Of a DNA stretch of 64,000 nucleotides, positions 44,675 to 52,883 are shown in pieces. The notes under the pieces were generated by a model, which ran no database searches, was not told where the DNA came from, and saw only the letters and a program-made list of their open reading frames with translations. Each line of letters begins with the position of its first letter. Within the stretch, counting starts at the first letter, position 1. Made by a program: the position numbers and the translations under genes. Source of the DNA: Nocardia terpenica (GTDB lineage Bacteria > Actinomycetota > Actinomycetes > Mycobacteriales > Mycobacteriaceae); assembly GCF_013186535.1 (NCBI RefSeq), contig NZ_JABMCZ010000001.1, positions 744,001 to 808,000 on the forward strand, in the 5' to 3' direction.

Positions 44675-45180
44675 TCATTCGTTACTCCAGTTCCCGACCC
44701 GACCTGTCGGACTGTGTTTCACGCGCGTGGTCCGTGCCGGGTCTGGGTGCTGGGGTGTGGTGGCGGTGTCGGCCGGATAGATGAGAATCGAATCGTCGTC
44801 GGAGATGATCAGCAGAAGGCGGGTTCTCCAGCCGGGAGAGTGCCGAGTGCGCCGTTGACGGCCTGGTGGTCGGCGATCTACGAGTGGAATGACCAATCGC
44901 CGGGCTGGGGTGCGTCGAACGGGTAGCTGGGCGTGTGAGCATGGTCGAGAATCGGCGCGCTGTCGTAGGGCTTGCGCCAGGATCCGTCGTCGGAGGTGGT
45001 CGCGTGGCAGGCGGGGTCGGTGCAGTTGCGGCGCCATCCGTGGAATATCGCGGCGTAGGTGAGGTGGTCGCAGTTGATCAGCAGGGAGAGACGACCGCTA
45101 CGGGCCACGGTGGTGTCGGCGCCGCGGCGGGTGGCGAACAAGCCGACCACCAGGCCGTGCCAACTACGCATGGCGTCGAG
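44675..45180 (-). pseudogene. Element gene disrupted by the serine-recombinase element
   Basis: Downstream of the recombinase core, its frame continues with residues unlike the family (NCTDPACHATTSDDGSWRKP, then SYPFDAPQPGDWSFHS) before a stop at 44878. Past the stop the sequence still looks coding in the same and then another frame (IADHQAVNGALGTLPAGE; LLLIISDDDSILIYPADT), ending at 44675. I read this as the 3' part of an older minus-strand element gene into which the recombinase element inserted, now carrying a nonsense codon and a frameshift. Confidence 0.4.
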
Positions 45181-46842
45181 GTTACGCCCCCAACGCAGTT
45201 GGCAATGTTCGCCCTCCGTGTCGGTGTCGGCGGCGGACTCCTCGCCGCTGTTGGTGCGTTCACGCAGTGGGATGCGGTGGCGGATGGTGATCTTCTCGGG
45301 GCCGATGAGGACGTCTTTGACCAGCAGTTTCACCACGCGTCGGCGGTCGTCGACGGTCGCGGTCTCGGCGTTGGAGCGAAGCTGGGCGAGGAACCCTTCG
45401 AGGTCGCTGGCGAGCGCGAGGTAGCCTTCGCGGTCGGCTTGCTGGGCGTCGAGGGCGCCGATCTGGTTGCGCAGGCTGGTTTCGCGGGCCCGCAGCTCGG
45501 GCATGCGGGCGCGCAGTTCGTCGATCGTGATCAGCTGCTCACCGAACGCTTCGATCATCGCGGCGATCCCGGAGCGGGTCTTGGCCAGCGCGGTATCAAG
45601 TCGTTTGCGTTGCGCCACAACGGGGTCGGAGGATTTCGCGGTGTCGAGTCGTTTGTCGATCTCGGTGCGGATCAGCGCGGGGTCGGCGAGCAGGGCGGTG
45701 AGGTGGTCCCAGACGACGTCATCGAGGTAGTCCGCGCGGACCGGTTTGTTGTCACAGACCCGTCCGCCTTCGTAGCGGTAGTTGTCCGAGCCCAGGCATC
45801 GGTAGTAGGAGATCCGCTTGTTCGTGGTGCGGGTCGCGGTCCGGTAGTAGCCGTAACCGCATCGGGCGCACGCTGAAAGTCCTTGCAGCAGATACGATTC
45901 GGTGTGTCCCCGGCCTCGTCCGCGGCCTGTGGTGCGTTTGTTCTCGGCCAGCCGCGCGGCGACCCGGTCGAAGGTTGCTTGCGACACGATCGCCGGGACC
46001 GCGATCTCGATCCATTCCTCGCGTGGGCGGTCCACGGTTTTCGACGCGGTCGGTGTCGAGCGGCCCGCCAGCCGCGCCACCCGGTTGAGGTCCGCCGATT
46101 CGTGCACGACCTTCGTCTTGCCGAACACCGCCCGTCCGGCATAGGCCGGGTTACGCAGCATGCCCCAGATCACCGACCGATCCCACCGGGTCTTGCCGGT
46201 GCGGGTCGGGGTGCCGGTATCGGTGAGCCAGCGCGTCAGGTCGGCGATGGAGGCCCCGTCGTCGGCGTAACGCCGAAACATCTCCGCGACCAGCGTTGCC
46301 TCATGCTCGGCGATCTCGTAGACCGCGCCACTGTGGTCGGTTTTGCGCAGATAGCGGTAGCCGAACGGGGCACCGCCGAGCACGTTGACCGACCCCGATT
46401 TGGCGCGGTGGGTCTTGCCGCGCCGATACCGTTCCATGATCTGGGCTTTCTCGTATTCGGCGAACATGCCCTGGAACTGCACCATCAGCTGGTCTTCGGG
46501 GGTGTCGCCGCGCGGTCCGCGGACGAACTCGACCCGGACCCCGGCGCGGGTGAATTCCTCGATCAGCAGCGCCTGGTAGGCGAACTTGCGGGCGAGGCGG
46601 TCCGGTGAGTAGCACAGCACCACATCGATATCGACGCCCGCGATCAGGTCCCGCAACCGCTCGAGCGCCGGACGGATCAGCGTGGCCCCGGAATGCCCGT
46701 CGTCGCAGAAGATCCACTGCTCAGGCACCTCGAGCCCGAGGTCTGCCGCGTGGGCGCGCAGGGCTTCGATCTGGGAGCCGATCGTCTCGTTCTTCTTCTG
46801 CCGGGCCGAGGACACTCGGGCGTACATCACCGCGTTCGTCAT
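44878..46842 (-). CDS. Large serine recombinase with foreign C-terminal tail
   Basis: 654 aa. N-terminal resolvase domain: MYARVSSARQKKNETIGSQI (nucleophile Ser near residue 11-12), VDIDVVLCYSPDRLARKFAY and VQFQGMFAEYEKAQIMERYR. A recombinase domain follows (GGAPFGYRYLRK; WDRSVIWGMLRNPAYAGRAV), then a zinc ribbon (CARCGYGYYR ... CLGS ... C) and a coiled coil (ELRARMPELRARETSLRNQI). It catalyses transposition or integration of its element. The last 110 residues are probably read-through into the target gene (see the pseudogene at 44675). Confidence 0.85.
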   Translation of the reverse strand: MTNAVMYARVSSARQKKNETIGSQIEALRAHAADLGLEVPEQWIFCDDGHSGATLIRPALERLRDLIAGVDIDVVLCYSPDRLARKFAYQALLIEEFTRAGVRVEFVRGPRGDTPEDQLMVQFQGMFAEYEKAQIMERYRRGKTHRAKSGSVNVLGGAPFGYRYLRKTDHSGAVYEIAEHEATLVAEMFRRYADDGASIADLTRWLTDTGTPTRTGKTRWDRSVIWGMLRNPAYAGRAVFGKTKVVHESADLNRVARLAGRSTPTASKTVDRPREEWIEIAVPAIVSQATFDRVAARLAENKRTTGRGRGRGHTESYLLQGLSACARCGYGYYRTATRTTNKRISYYRCLGSDNYRYEGGRVCDNKPVRADYLDDVVWDHLTALLADPALIRTEIDKRLDTAKSSDPVVAQRKRLDTALAKTRSGIAAMIEAFGEQLITIDELRARMPELRARETSLRNQIGALDAQQADREGYLALASDLEGFLAQLRSNAETATVDDRRRVVKLLVKDVLIGPEKITIRHRIPLRERTNSGEESAADTDTEGEHCQLRWGRNLDAMRSWHGLVVGLFATRRGADTTVARSGRLSLLINCDHLTYAAIFHGWRRNCTDPACHATTSDDGSWRKPYDSAPILDHAHTPSYPFDAPQPGDWSFHS

Positions 46843-46978
46843 GCGGTGTCATTCCTTCCTGACCGGCTCGCGGAATGCGGGCCCGTCGTTGCGGTACCAG
46901 AATGGCGTAGGCCACCGACACATCCGTGGCCGCGTGACGGTCGAACACGAACTCCGCTTCGACCGCCCGCTCGTTCAC
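46721..46978 (-). CDS. Small overlapping gene between RHH-like gene and recombinase
   Basis: ATG 46978 overlaps the stop of the upstream gene by 4 bp (ATGA), arguing for coupled translation. The first 45 residues look coding (MNERAVEAEFVFDRHAATDV; SVAYAILVPQRRAR). The rest overlaps the recombinase start in another frame and is Arg/Pro-rich. Possibly only the first half is under selection. Function unknown. Confidence 0.4.
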   Translation of the reverse strand: MNERAVEAEFVFDRHAATDVSVAYAILVPQRRARIPRAGQEGMTPHDERGDVRPSVLGPAEEERDDRLPDRSPARPRGRPRARGA

Positions 46979-47322
46979 CTGCGACGCAGCTGTCCAGGGC
47001 CCCGCGCCAAGAACTCCGTCAACGCCGCCGCCACCAGGGCGGAGATCGTGATCTGCGAGCCCCGCGCCCGGTCCCGGACCCGCCCCGCCAGCACCGCCGG
47101 CAGCTTGACGGTGAAAACCACCGACTCGCCGGGAACCGTGACCCGGCCCTCGCGCACCGCGTGATCGGCATACCGGCGGGCTTGCCGCGTCGAGCAGTCG
47201 AACCGAGCTGCCACTGCCACAACAACTTCGGCGACCGATAGCCCCGTGGCGAGGAGATCGGCAGCGGCATTGACCCGCCGCGCGTACTCGACCGCACCCA
47301 CCCGGACACGACCATCAGCCAT
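46975..47322 (-). CDS. Ribbon-helix-helix-like regulator of the recombinase element
   Basis: 115 aa from ATG 47322. The N-terminal half is a helical HTH-like region (YARRVNAAADLLATGLSVAE; ARFDCSTRQARRYADHAVRE). The C-terminal half reads like a ribbon-helix-helix (VVFTVKLPAVLAGRVRDRAR; ITISALVAAALTEFLAR). Probably regulates the downstream recombinase. Overlaps the next small gene by 4 bp. Confidence 0.6.
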   Translation of the reverse strand: MADGRVRVGAVEYARRVNAAADLLATGLSVAEVVVAVAARFDCSTRQARRYADHAVREGRVTVPGESVVFTVKLPAVLAGRVRDRARGSQITISALVAAALTEFLARGPGQLRRR

Positions 47323-47343
47323 GACATAAAACTACTACCCGAC

Positions 47344-48579
47344 ATGTCAATCCCGCTCCGGAACAGAGGAATTGGCACGAGGCATCAGCTCGAGCCGACG
47401 GTAACTCAGCTCGACGTCGAAGCAGAAGTTGCCAACTGCGTTGGGGGCGTAGTGTCGCCGATCCTGTGCAACATCTACCTGCACCGGTTGGACGATTATG
47501 TCGAACACACGCTCATTCCCGAATACACGAAGGGGACACGAAGAATCCGCAACGCCGAATACGAGCGGATCCGTCACCGGCTGGCGCGAGCCCGCCGCCG
47601 CGGTGACCGGGATATGGTGCGGCAGTTACGCACTCGGCTGGCTCGCCTGCCCAGTGTCGACTGCCGCGATCCCGGCTACCGTCGGCTGCGCTATATCCGC
47701 TACGCCGACGACGTTCTGCTCGGATTCGCCGGACCGAAAACCGAGGCCGAGGACATCAAACAGCGGCTGACCAGCTTCCTGCGCACCGACCTGCGCCTGG
47801 AGCTGTCGCAGGAGAAAACGCTGATCACCCACGCGCGCACCCACGCGGCACGGTTCCTCGGATACGAGATCACCACCCAGACCGGCATCGGCGGCCGCAA
47901 GACCGCCGAGGGCAGTATCCGGCTGCGGGTGCCGATCCCGGTAATCAAAGCCTCGTGCGCGCCCTATCTGCGGGGCGGTAAACCCGCTGCGCAGCGTGCC
48001 CTGCAGAATCTCGACGACTACAGCATCGTTGCAGCATTCGGGGGTATCTATCGGGGCCTGGTCAACTATTACCTGCTCGCCGCGGACGTCTACCGTCTCG
48101 AACGGCTGGGCTGGGTGATGCAGACCTCGCTGTTGAAAACGCTGGCGGGCAAGCACAAATCGTCGATGGTCAAGATGGCGACCCGGCATCGGGCCACCAT
48201 CGACACCCCGCACGGTCTGCGCACCTGCCTCGAGGCAACCCGCCACCATCACAACGGCAGGCCCCTGGTCGCACGGTTCGGAGGCATCCCCCTCACCCGG
48301 CGCAGGACCGCGATCCTCACCGATCGCGTTCACGCCCGGAATCCCTTGTCACGCAAGGAGATCGTTACCCGGCTCCTGCATGACACCTGCGAGCTCTGCG
48401 GAAGACACGGCACCGTGGACGTCCACCACGTCGCGAAACTCGCCGACCTCGCACCCCTCGGCCCCGATCAACCGGCTTGGGACACGATCATGGCACGAAA
48501 GCGACGCAAAACCCTCGTGGTCTGCCCGCCCTGTCACGAACTGATCCACACCGACCGCACCTGGGCCAGCACGGAGTAG
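47344..48579 (+). pseudogene. 5'-truncated group II intron RT with HNH domain
   Basis: The open frame from ATG 47344 gives 411 aa, but only residues from about 31 match an intron RT (GGVVSPILCNIYLHRLDDYV). RT blocks before this point, including the template-binding region, are missing. Later parts are intact: RYIRYADDVLLGFAG (YADD near 119), FLGYEITTQTG, the maturase domain (YYLLAADVYRLERLGWVMQT) and an HNH endonuclease (CELCGRHGTVDVHHV ... CPPCHELIHTDR). It cannot be an active RT. Confidence 0.8.
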
Positions 48580-48690
48580 TCACTGGAGAGCCGGATGATC
48601 GGGAAACCATCACGTCCGGTTCGGCGGGAGGCCGCCCGGAAAAAGGACCCGCACACCGCGGGCACCTCGCCGGACGGCCTACCCAACCCT
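47437..48690 (+). mobile_element. Group II intron remnant, 3' part only
   Basis: Contains the truncated RT-HNH gene, domain V at 48588-48622 and a probable domain VI reaching about 48690 (ending near GGCCTACCC). The 5' half is lost at the junction with the serine-recombinase element. It is a different intron type from that at 42550 (longer RT with HNH, different domain V sequence). Confidence 0.6.
48588..48622 (+). ncRNA. Domain V of the truncated group II intron
   Basis: Hairpin GAGCCGGATGATCGGG, AAACC loop region and ATCACGTCCGGTTC; the 5' and 3' arms pair with the usual two-base bulge. It begins 9 bases after the RT-HNH stop codon. Confidence 0.65.
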
Positions 48691-49035
48691 TCAAACGAGC
48701 AAGTGATCGACGAACCGGCCATAGGTCGGCCCGTGCCCGTCCAGGCTTCGGAGGTTGCGCCGCCCACCATCTCCGTGTAGCTGATAGTTAACGGCCGATG
48801 GCCAGGTACTCACCACACAAGTGGCTGCCAGCGGGGAGTTTTCAACTGGCCACTGACAAGGCGGCATAACTCACACGCCGAAGATCATTAGAGGCACCCA
48901 AGATAGCGCGCAGGCGAGTAGACCCAGCCGACAGCTTCACCGTGACTGGAACCCGCCTCAGGCTGGGGCGGATACCCTCGATGCACCTGCAGGTTCCTGC
49001 CATCAGCGTTGCGAGAATTTGCGAACCCGCTCATT
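48691..49035. other. Spacer between intron remnant and truncated methyltransferase
   Basis: No gene recognised in 345 bp. Short frames on both strands have no coding character. The segment GTGGCTGCCAGCGGGGAGTT near 48820 recalls ends of insertion elements but I cannot assign a family. One border of an inserted element must lie near 49035, where the methyltransferase frame stops abruptly. Confidence 0.3.
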
Positions 49036-49404
49036 TCAGGTGGCCTCGGGCATGATCCGCATGCCGATCCGGAGGTAGTCCGGATTGCGTTCCACACAGA
49101 CGAATTCGCGCGGCGGCTCACCGTTCCAGCGGTGATCGAGGAGGTTGCGGCACGCGAAGCTCAAGTGCCCGATGCCGGCGCACAGGTCGATGATGCGGGT
49201 TCCCACGACATCGATGCGCATGTCACCCGCCAGCCCCAGGGGCGTGAAATATGCTCCGTCCAAACAGTGTTCGGGATTGGCGGCTTCCTGCCAGTGATCC
49301 AGGACGAACCTCTTCTCCTCGTCGTCGAGGTCGCGATCGGCATCGATTAACAGGCACGCTTCACGATGCAGCTTGGCTTGGCTCCTGCTCATTGTCGTCG
49401 ACAT
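49036..49404 (-). pseudogene. SAM-dependent methyltransferase, C-terminally truncated
   Basis: 122 aa. The start codon lies inside the end of the dpdA-like gene (16-bp overlap), so the two were translationally coupled. Motif I is present (RIIDLCAGIGHLSFACRNLL) and an acidic/aromatic strand follows (PREFVCVERNPDYLRIG), but the protein ends right after MPEAT. The catalytic (D/N)PPY-type motif and the target domain are missing. The stop is formed at the junction with unrelated DNA, so this is a fragment left by an insertion or deletion. Confidence 0.6.
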
Positions 49405-50438
49405 ACGAATTTCCTTCGCTCAGGCCACGTTGCCGATGGCCGGGAGTGGGTGGGATCGCGCCCAGGCGCCGCGCGGGTGGGCAGCGCGTCGAACAGCGCA
49501 ATCTGGTCGGGCGCTGGGACGCGGGAGCGGGGACTGGTTGTTGCGGTCCGGCGGAGTGGGCGTGGGATCGGTCCTGCGGGAACAGGATCGGACCACAGGC
49601 CGGGGTCGGCGCGGGCCACACGCTCGGCGCAGGCACGCAGCGCGTCCATGGCCTTTTCCCGCCAGTGCAGGGCATAGCGGAAACAATTTCGGCAATCGGT
49701 GATCACGCGTTCGCCGGTGATGGGGTCCGGCCGAGACAGGTGCACACAACCGGGCAGCCGGACATGGGCAGTGCGAGAGGCCATCGACCAGGCTTGACTA
49801 TCACTGCTACGGAGCAGGTGACCGGCCAGTCGGAGCGCATTCAACGACATCCCGTAGCCATGGATTTTCATTCCCAGCGGCGCGAGCGCAGCGAGGACCC
49901 TGGCCACGTCGCGGGCGCGATTCTTGCGGCAGACGCTTCCAATTCCGACCCACCGGCCCGTCAGGTCGATACCGGCCTCGAGGTAGCGGTGGTAGTGCTC
50001 GACGTAGTCGTGCGGATGCCAGCCTTGCAACGTGGGCAGCCACGGCACGAAATCGAACTGCTCGGACAGATACAGGTAGTTCTCCAGAGTCGCCTGCTGA
50101 TGCTGGCTTGTGCTCAATCCGGTGAACCGCAGACATCCGGGTTCACAAGGGATGTCTTGGATCCCGACGAACAACGGCGGCCCGATGTCCTCGATCAGCC
50201 GAGTCCACAACGCCCCGTATTCGTCGGGATGCGCCCACCAGGGATGCCCGCGCGGATCGGCGGTCAGCATGATCGCCGAATACGCTCCCGAGTCCCCGGC
50301 ATACGGGGCCCGGATCGCTTTGACCGGGAATCTTTCGCCGCGAGAGCGATACTGCGCCAGTCTTTTCGCCGACACGAATACCGGCACCGGAGACGCGGCC
50401 ATCAGACTGGGTTGACCGATCCCCAAGAAGAACAGCAT
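49389..50438 (-). CDS. dpdA: DpdA-like deazapurine DNA-modification (TGT-family) protein
   Basis: About 349 aa from ATG 50438; the frame is open to 50672, so up to 78 more residues are possible. The core matches the TGT-like DpdA family of actinobacteria and phages: LGIGQPSLM, APYAGDSGAYSAI (the DSG of the TGT active site), FVGIQDIPCEPGCL (where tRNA enzymes have the catalytic Asp motif), FVPWLPTLQGWHPHDYVEHY and GRWVGIGSVCRKNRARDVAR. A Cys-rich segment follows (DCRNCFRYALHWREKAM), probably a zinc site. Enzymes of this family replace guanine in DNA with a 7-deazaguanine. No preQ0-synthesis gene is nearby; the host would have to supply it. Confidence 0.75.
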   Translation of the reverse strand: MLFFLGIGQPSLMAASPVPVFVSAKRLAQYRSRGERFPVKAIRAPYAGDSGAYSAIMLTADPRGHPWWAHPDEYGALWTRLIEDIGPPLFVGIQDIPCEPGCLRFTGLSTSQHQQATLENYLYLSEQFDFVPWLPTLQGWHPHDYVEHYHRYLEAGIDLTGRWVGIGSVCRKNRARDVARVLAALAPLGMKIHGYGMSLNALRLAGHLLRSSDSQAWSMASRTAHVRLPGCVHLSRPDPITGERVITDCRNCFRYALHWREKAMDALRACAERVARADPGLWSDPVPAGPIPRPLRRTATTSPRSRVPAPDQIALFDALPTRAAPGRDPTHSRPSATWPERRKFVCRRQ

Positions 50439-50829
50439 CCTGCGGGCCGGGTCGAGATGATCAGCGCTGGTGGTCCACGGCGTGAGCGGTCCCCACGCGG
50501 TATCGCACCGTTCGACCGATGCGGTGGCCGTCGACAGCAGACCCCGCAGATCAGAATCTTGAGTAAGCAGGGACGGCAAAGCACCTCCCAGAAACACGAA
50601 AATTTCGGGGAATTCAGACGGGACAGAGTGAGTGGAAATTCCCGCCGCCGAGAGCGCGATTTCTCCAAACACAGATCGGGTTCGCGGGGGCGGCGGGCCG
50701 GCCGTTCAGTCCGCCTTGGCGGCGGAAAAGGGGTGTCAAGCCGCACGCTTTTCGCGGCTTGACACCACCCGCCGCCAAGGCAAACTGATAAGGCCGCCGC
50801 CCCCGCGAACCCGGCTCTGTCGCTTCACC
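50439..50829. other. Leader region of the dpdA-like gene with inverted repeat
   Basis: From 50439 to 50672 the dpdA frame stays open and may be translated if an upstream start is used. From 50677 to 50813 the third large inverted repeat fills the space up to the SpdB-like gene's stop at 50830. No separate gene is seen. Confidence 0.4.
50677..50813. repeat. Long nested inverted repeat, copy 3
   Basis: Apical hairpin: 50732-50744 pairs perfectly with 50754-50766 (13 bp, GTGTCAAGCC core) around the loop ACGCTTTTC. A middle arm pairs CAGTCCGCCTTGGCGGCGG (50707-50725) with CCGCCGCCAAGGCAAACTG (50769-50787), with mismatches. The outer arm pairs CGGGTTCGCGGGGGCGGCGG (from 50677) with CCGCCGCCCCCGCGAACCCG (to 50813). 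This copy is almost one continuous hairpin of about 137 bp. Confidence 0.85.
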
Positions 50830-51834
50830 TCAATCCGCGTGAGTTTCGCGCATGAGCATGTGCGTGAGCGCCGCGCCCATTCCGAGCACCACAACCGGAA
50901 GGCACGCGACCATCATCGTGATCGGCCACGGTGCGATCCGGGTTCCCGCAGCCTGCATCAGATGGTAGGCGACTTGCCCGGCAGCGCCGAGCGTCAGGCT
51001 GCCGATGGCCGACCACTTGGCGTAGTTGACGGTCTTCGCGGTCCGGATGCGATCCGACAACCAGACATACAAGGCGTACGACGCGTAAGCCTCGACGCCG
51101 ATCGGCAGCGTGATCGCCGTGTTGAGGCGGGCGGAATCCCAGATGCCCGGCAAGGGATGAATGACACCGAACCCGGTCAACTCACCCAAACCGACCCAAC
51201 CGGACCACACCGCCACCGCTGCGGGCAGCGCGATCAGCAGCACGGGCCAAATCCTGACCGGGCGAGACGACGTTCGCGGTGCCTCAGCTGCTCGAGCGTC
51301 GCGACCGGATTCGTCGTCGGTGACGCCGTCAACCGTCAACTCGCCGAATGGTGACGCGTCGACCCGGCGGTCTTCCGGCTCGGGTTCATCGCTAGGAGAC
51401 GCGCCGATCTCATCATTTGTACGAGACTCTGTAATTGACGCGTCCACTGGCTGCTGTTCGAATTCGAGTGTCGTCACCTCAGTGACCGCGTCCTCCATAT
51501 TCGCGAGACCGACGCCGTCAGGCGACGCCGGGTCGGCAGGGCGAGGTCGGCAATGGTGAGCTCGCCGCCAATCGTTGACCACGTTCGATGCGTGCTGACG
51601 CGAGACCTGCGCTCCGCAGCGCGCCAGCACCGAGCGCACGTCGTCGGTCGTCGGGTCTGCGAACAGCTCGCACACGAGCCGCATCATGTCCTTTTTGGTC
51701 GAGCAGCCTTCGAGAGCTGTTCGGAGCATGACTTCGTCGGGCACCTCCTCCAGCCGGTTGAAACCTTCGGAAAGCACGGCCAGCGCGCCTGCACTGGCGG
51801 GGCGTGTCGTAGGCCAGGTCGCTTCGATGGTCAT
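50830..51834 (-). CDS. SpdB/DUF2637-like transfer-associated membrane protein
   Basis: 334 aa from ATG 51834. The N-terminal 190 residues are soluble: a helical domain (VPDEVMLRTALEGCSTKKDM; RSVLARCGAQVSRQHASNVV) and an acidic disordered linker. Four hydrophobic helices follow: WPVLLIALPAAVAVWSGWVG, ITLPIGVEAYASYALYVWL, WSAIGSLTLGAAGQVAYHLM and ITMMVACLPVVVLGMGAALT. The membrane part has the pattern of actinobacterial Spd/DUF2637 plasmid-spread proteins. Its stop lies just before the inverted repeat; the integrase is 23 bp upstream on the same strand. Confidence 0.7.
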   Translation of the reverse strand: MTIEATWPTTRPASAGALAVLSEGFNRLEEVPDEVMLRTALEGCSTKKDMMRLVCELFADPTTDDVRSVLARCGAQVSRQHASNVVNDWRRAHHCRPRPADPASPDGVGLANMEDAVTEVTTLEFEQQPVDASITESRTNDEIGASPSDEPEPEDRRVDASPFGELTVDGVTDDESGRDARAAEAPRTSSRPVRIWPVLLIALPAAVAVWSGWVGLGELTGFGVIHPLPGIWDSARLNTAITLPIGVEAYASYALYVWLSDRIRTAKTVNYAKWSAIGSLTLGAAGQVAYHLMQAAGTRIAPWPITMMVACLPVVVLGMGAALTHMLMRETHAD

Positions 51835-51857
51835 ATTGCTGTCTCCATCCGGCTCGC

Positions 51858-52883
51858 TCACGCCGCTGCGGCGAGTGGATGGGGCTCGCCGGTCAAGATG
51901 GCCAGTGCCAACGCGACTTCCTCGAGGCTGGCCCGGGTGTAGATGACCGTCGAACCTTCGGACTTCCCCTCGGCGTGTCCGGCGTAGGCGCGGGCCACGG
52001 CGAAGCCGAAGTTGCGTTCCACCCATTTCAGGGTCGTGTGCCGCAGCCAGTGGGTGCTGATCTGCTGTTTTTCGACCCACGGCAGTTCGAGCCCAATCCG
52101 GGTCCACAGTCCGTCGTATCGGCGGCGGGTGATCGGCTTGCCGTTGCGGTAGCGCAGTAGTTGTTCACCGGGTTGTGCGCCCCGCTTGCGGGCATGATGG
52201 AGCAGGTTCGCCATCAGCGTGGGCGAGATCGGTTGCCAGCGAGGGATTTTGCCCTTCTCCACGAGGTGGATCAGGCATTGCTGCGGATCGAGGTCGTCGA
52301 GGCGTAAACCCAGGGCACCGCCCCGTCGGCACGCGGTCTCGGCGTGCAAGCGAAGCAGCACCGTGTCCAGGTCCGGGTCGTTGCCGGTGGTCGCGGCCAC
52401 CTGCGCTATCTCGGCGAGCTGTTCGAGCGGTAGGCCCCGCCTGGTGGACGGGATACGACGCGGTTTGGCAACTCGTTTTGCCGGGTTGTCGCCGGGCCGG
52501 AGGAAGCCGTCGCTCTCGGCGTGTCTGTAGAGGAATCGCAGCGCCCCGATCATCGCCTCGGCGGCTCCGCGGCCGTCGCGGGCGTTGCGGTCTTGTTTGG
52601 CGTTGCGTCGAGCGGCGTCGCGCATCTCGGTGATCTCTGTGATGGTGGGTTCGTCGATGCGACGGGGGCCCCATTCGCGTTCGAGGTATTTCCAGTGGGT
52701 GTTGTAGGTGCGTAGCGTGCTCTGCGAGCTCACCCGTTCGCGAATGGCCGGGATGTATTCGGCGAATGTCGGCGCGGGTGGGCGGACGTCGAGCAGATCG
52801 GCGGCGGTGATGCCCATCCGGGCGAGCAGGGTGCGCGCGGCGTCGAGTTCGGCGGCGGTGATCGCCGGGGTAGCGGTTGTCAC
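51858..52883 (-). CDS. int: Tyrosine-type integrase of the element
   Basis: 341 aa from GTG 52883, which overlaps the upstream stop by 4 bp. A core-binding SAM-like domain (TFAEYIPAIRERVSSQSTLR; YNTHWKYLEREWGPRRID) precedes the catalytic domain with Arg in HAETACRRGGALGL (about 180), HWLRHTTLK (about 277-283), a GH motif in AYAGHAEGKSEG and the nucleophile Tyr in STVIYTRAS (about 314). All key residues are present, so it is probably active. It would recombine the element with the 3' end of tRNA-Lys. Confidence 0.9.
   Translation of the reverse strand: MTTATPAITAAELDAARTLLARMGITAADLLDVRPPAPTFAEYIPAIRERVSSQSTLRTYNTHWKYLEREWGPRRIDEPTITEITEMRDAARRNAKQDRNARDGRGAAEAMIGALRFLYRHAESDGFLRPGDNPAKRVAKPRRIPSTRRGLPLEQLAEIAQVAATTGNDPDLDTVLLRLHAETACRRGGALGLRLDDLDPQQCLIHLVEKGKIPRWQPISPTLMANLLHHARKRGAQPGEQLLRYRNGKPITRRRYDGLWTRIGLELPWVEKQQISTHWLRHTTLKWVERNFGFAVARAYAGHAEGKSEGSTVIYTRASLEEVALALAILTGEPHPLAAAA

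Larger units (their letters stand above)
44878..47437. mobile_element. Large-serine-recombinase element (three genes)
   Basis: Recombinase, a tiny overlapping gene and an RHH-like gene form a compact minus-strand unit. On its right the group II intron RT resumes abruptly near 47437, so the element or its insertion replaced the 5' part of that intron. On its left it is fused to the end of another gene. Exact ends are not visible because no terminal repeat is recognised. Confidence 0.5.

Noticed and set aside
42495..44678. A 727-codon minus-strand frame through the group II intron
   Set aside because: It is antisense to the intron maturase and to structured intron RNA; the residues are Pro/Ser/His-rich with no domain.
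30677..50813. Interpreting the three large inverted repeats as ordinary rho-independent terminators
   Set aside because: No T-run follows on either strand, they lie upstream of genes, and the nested outer arms far exceed terminator size.
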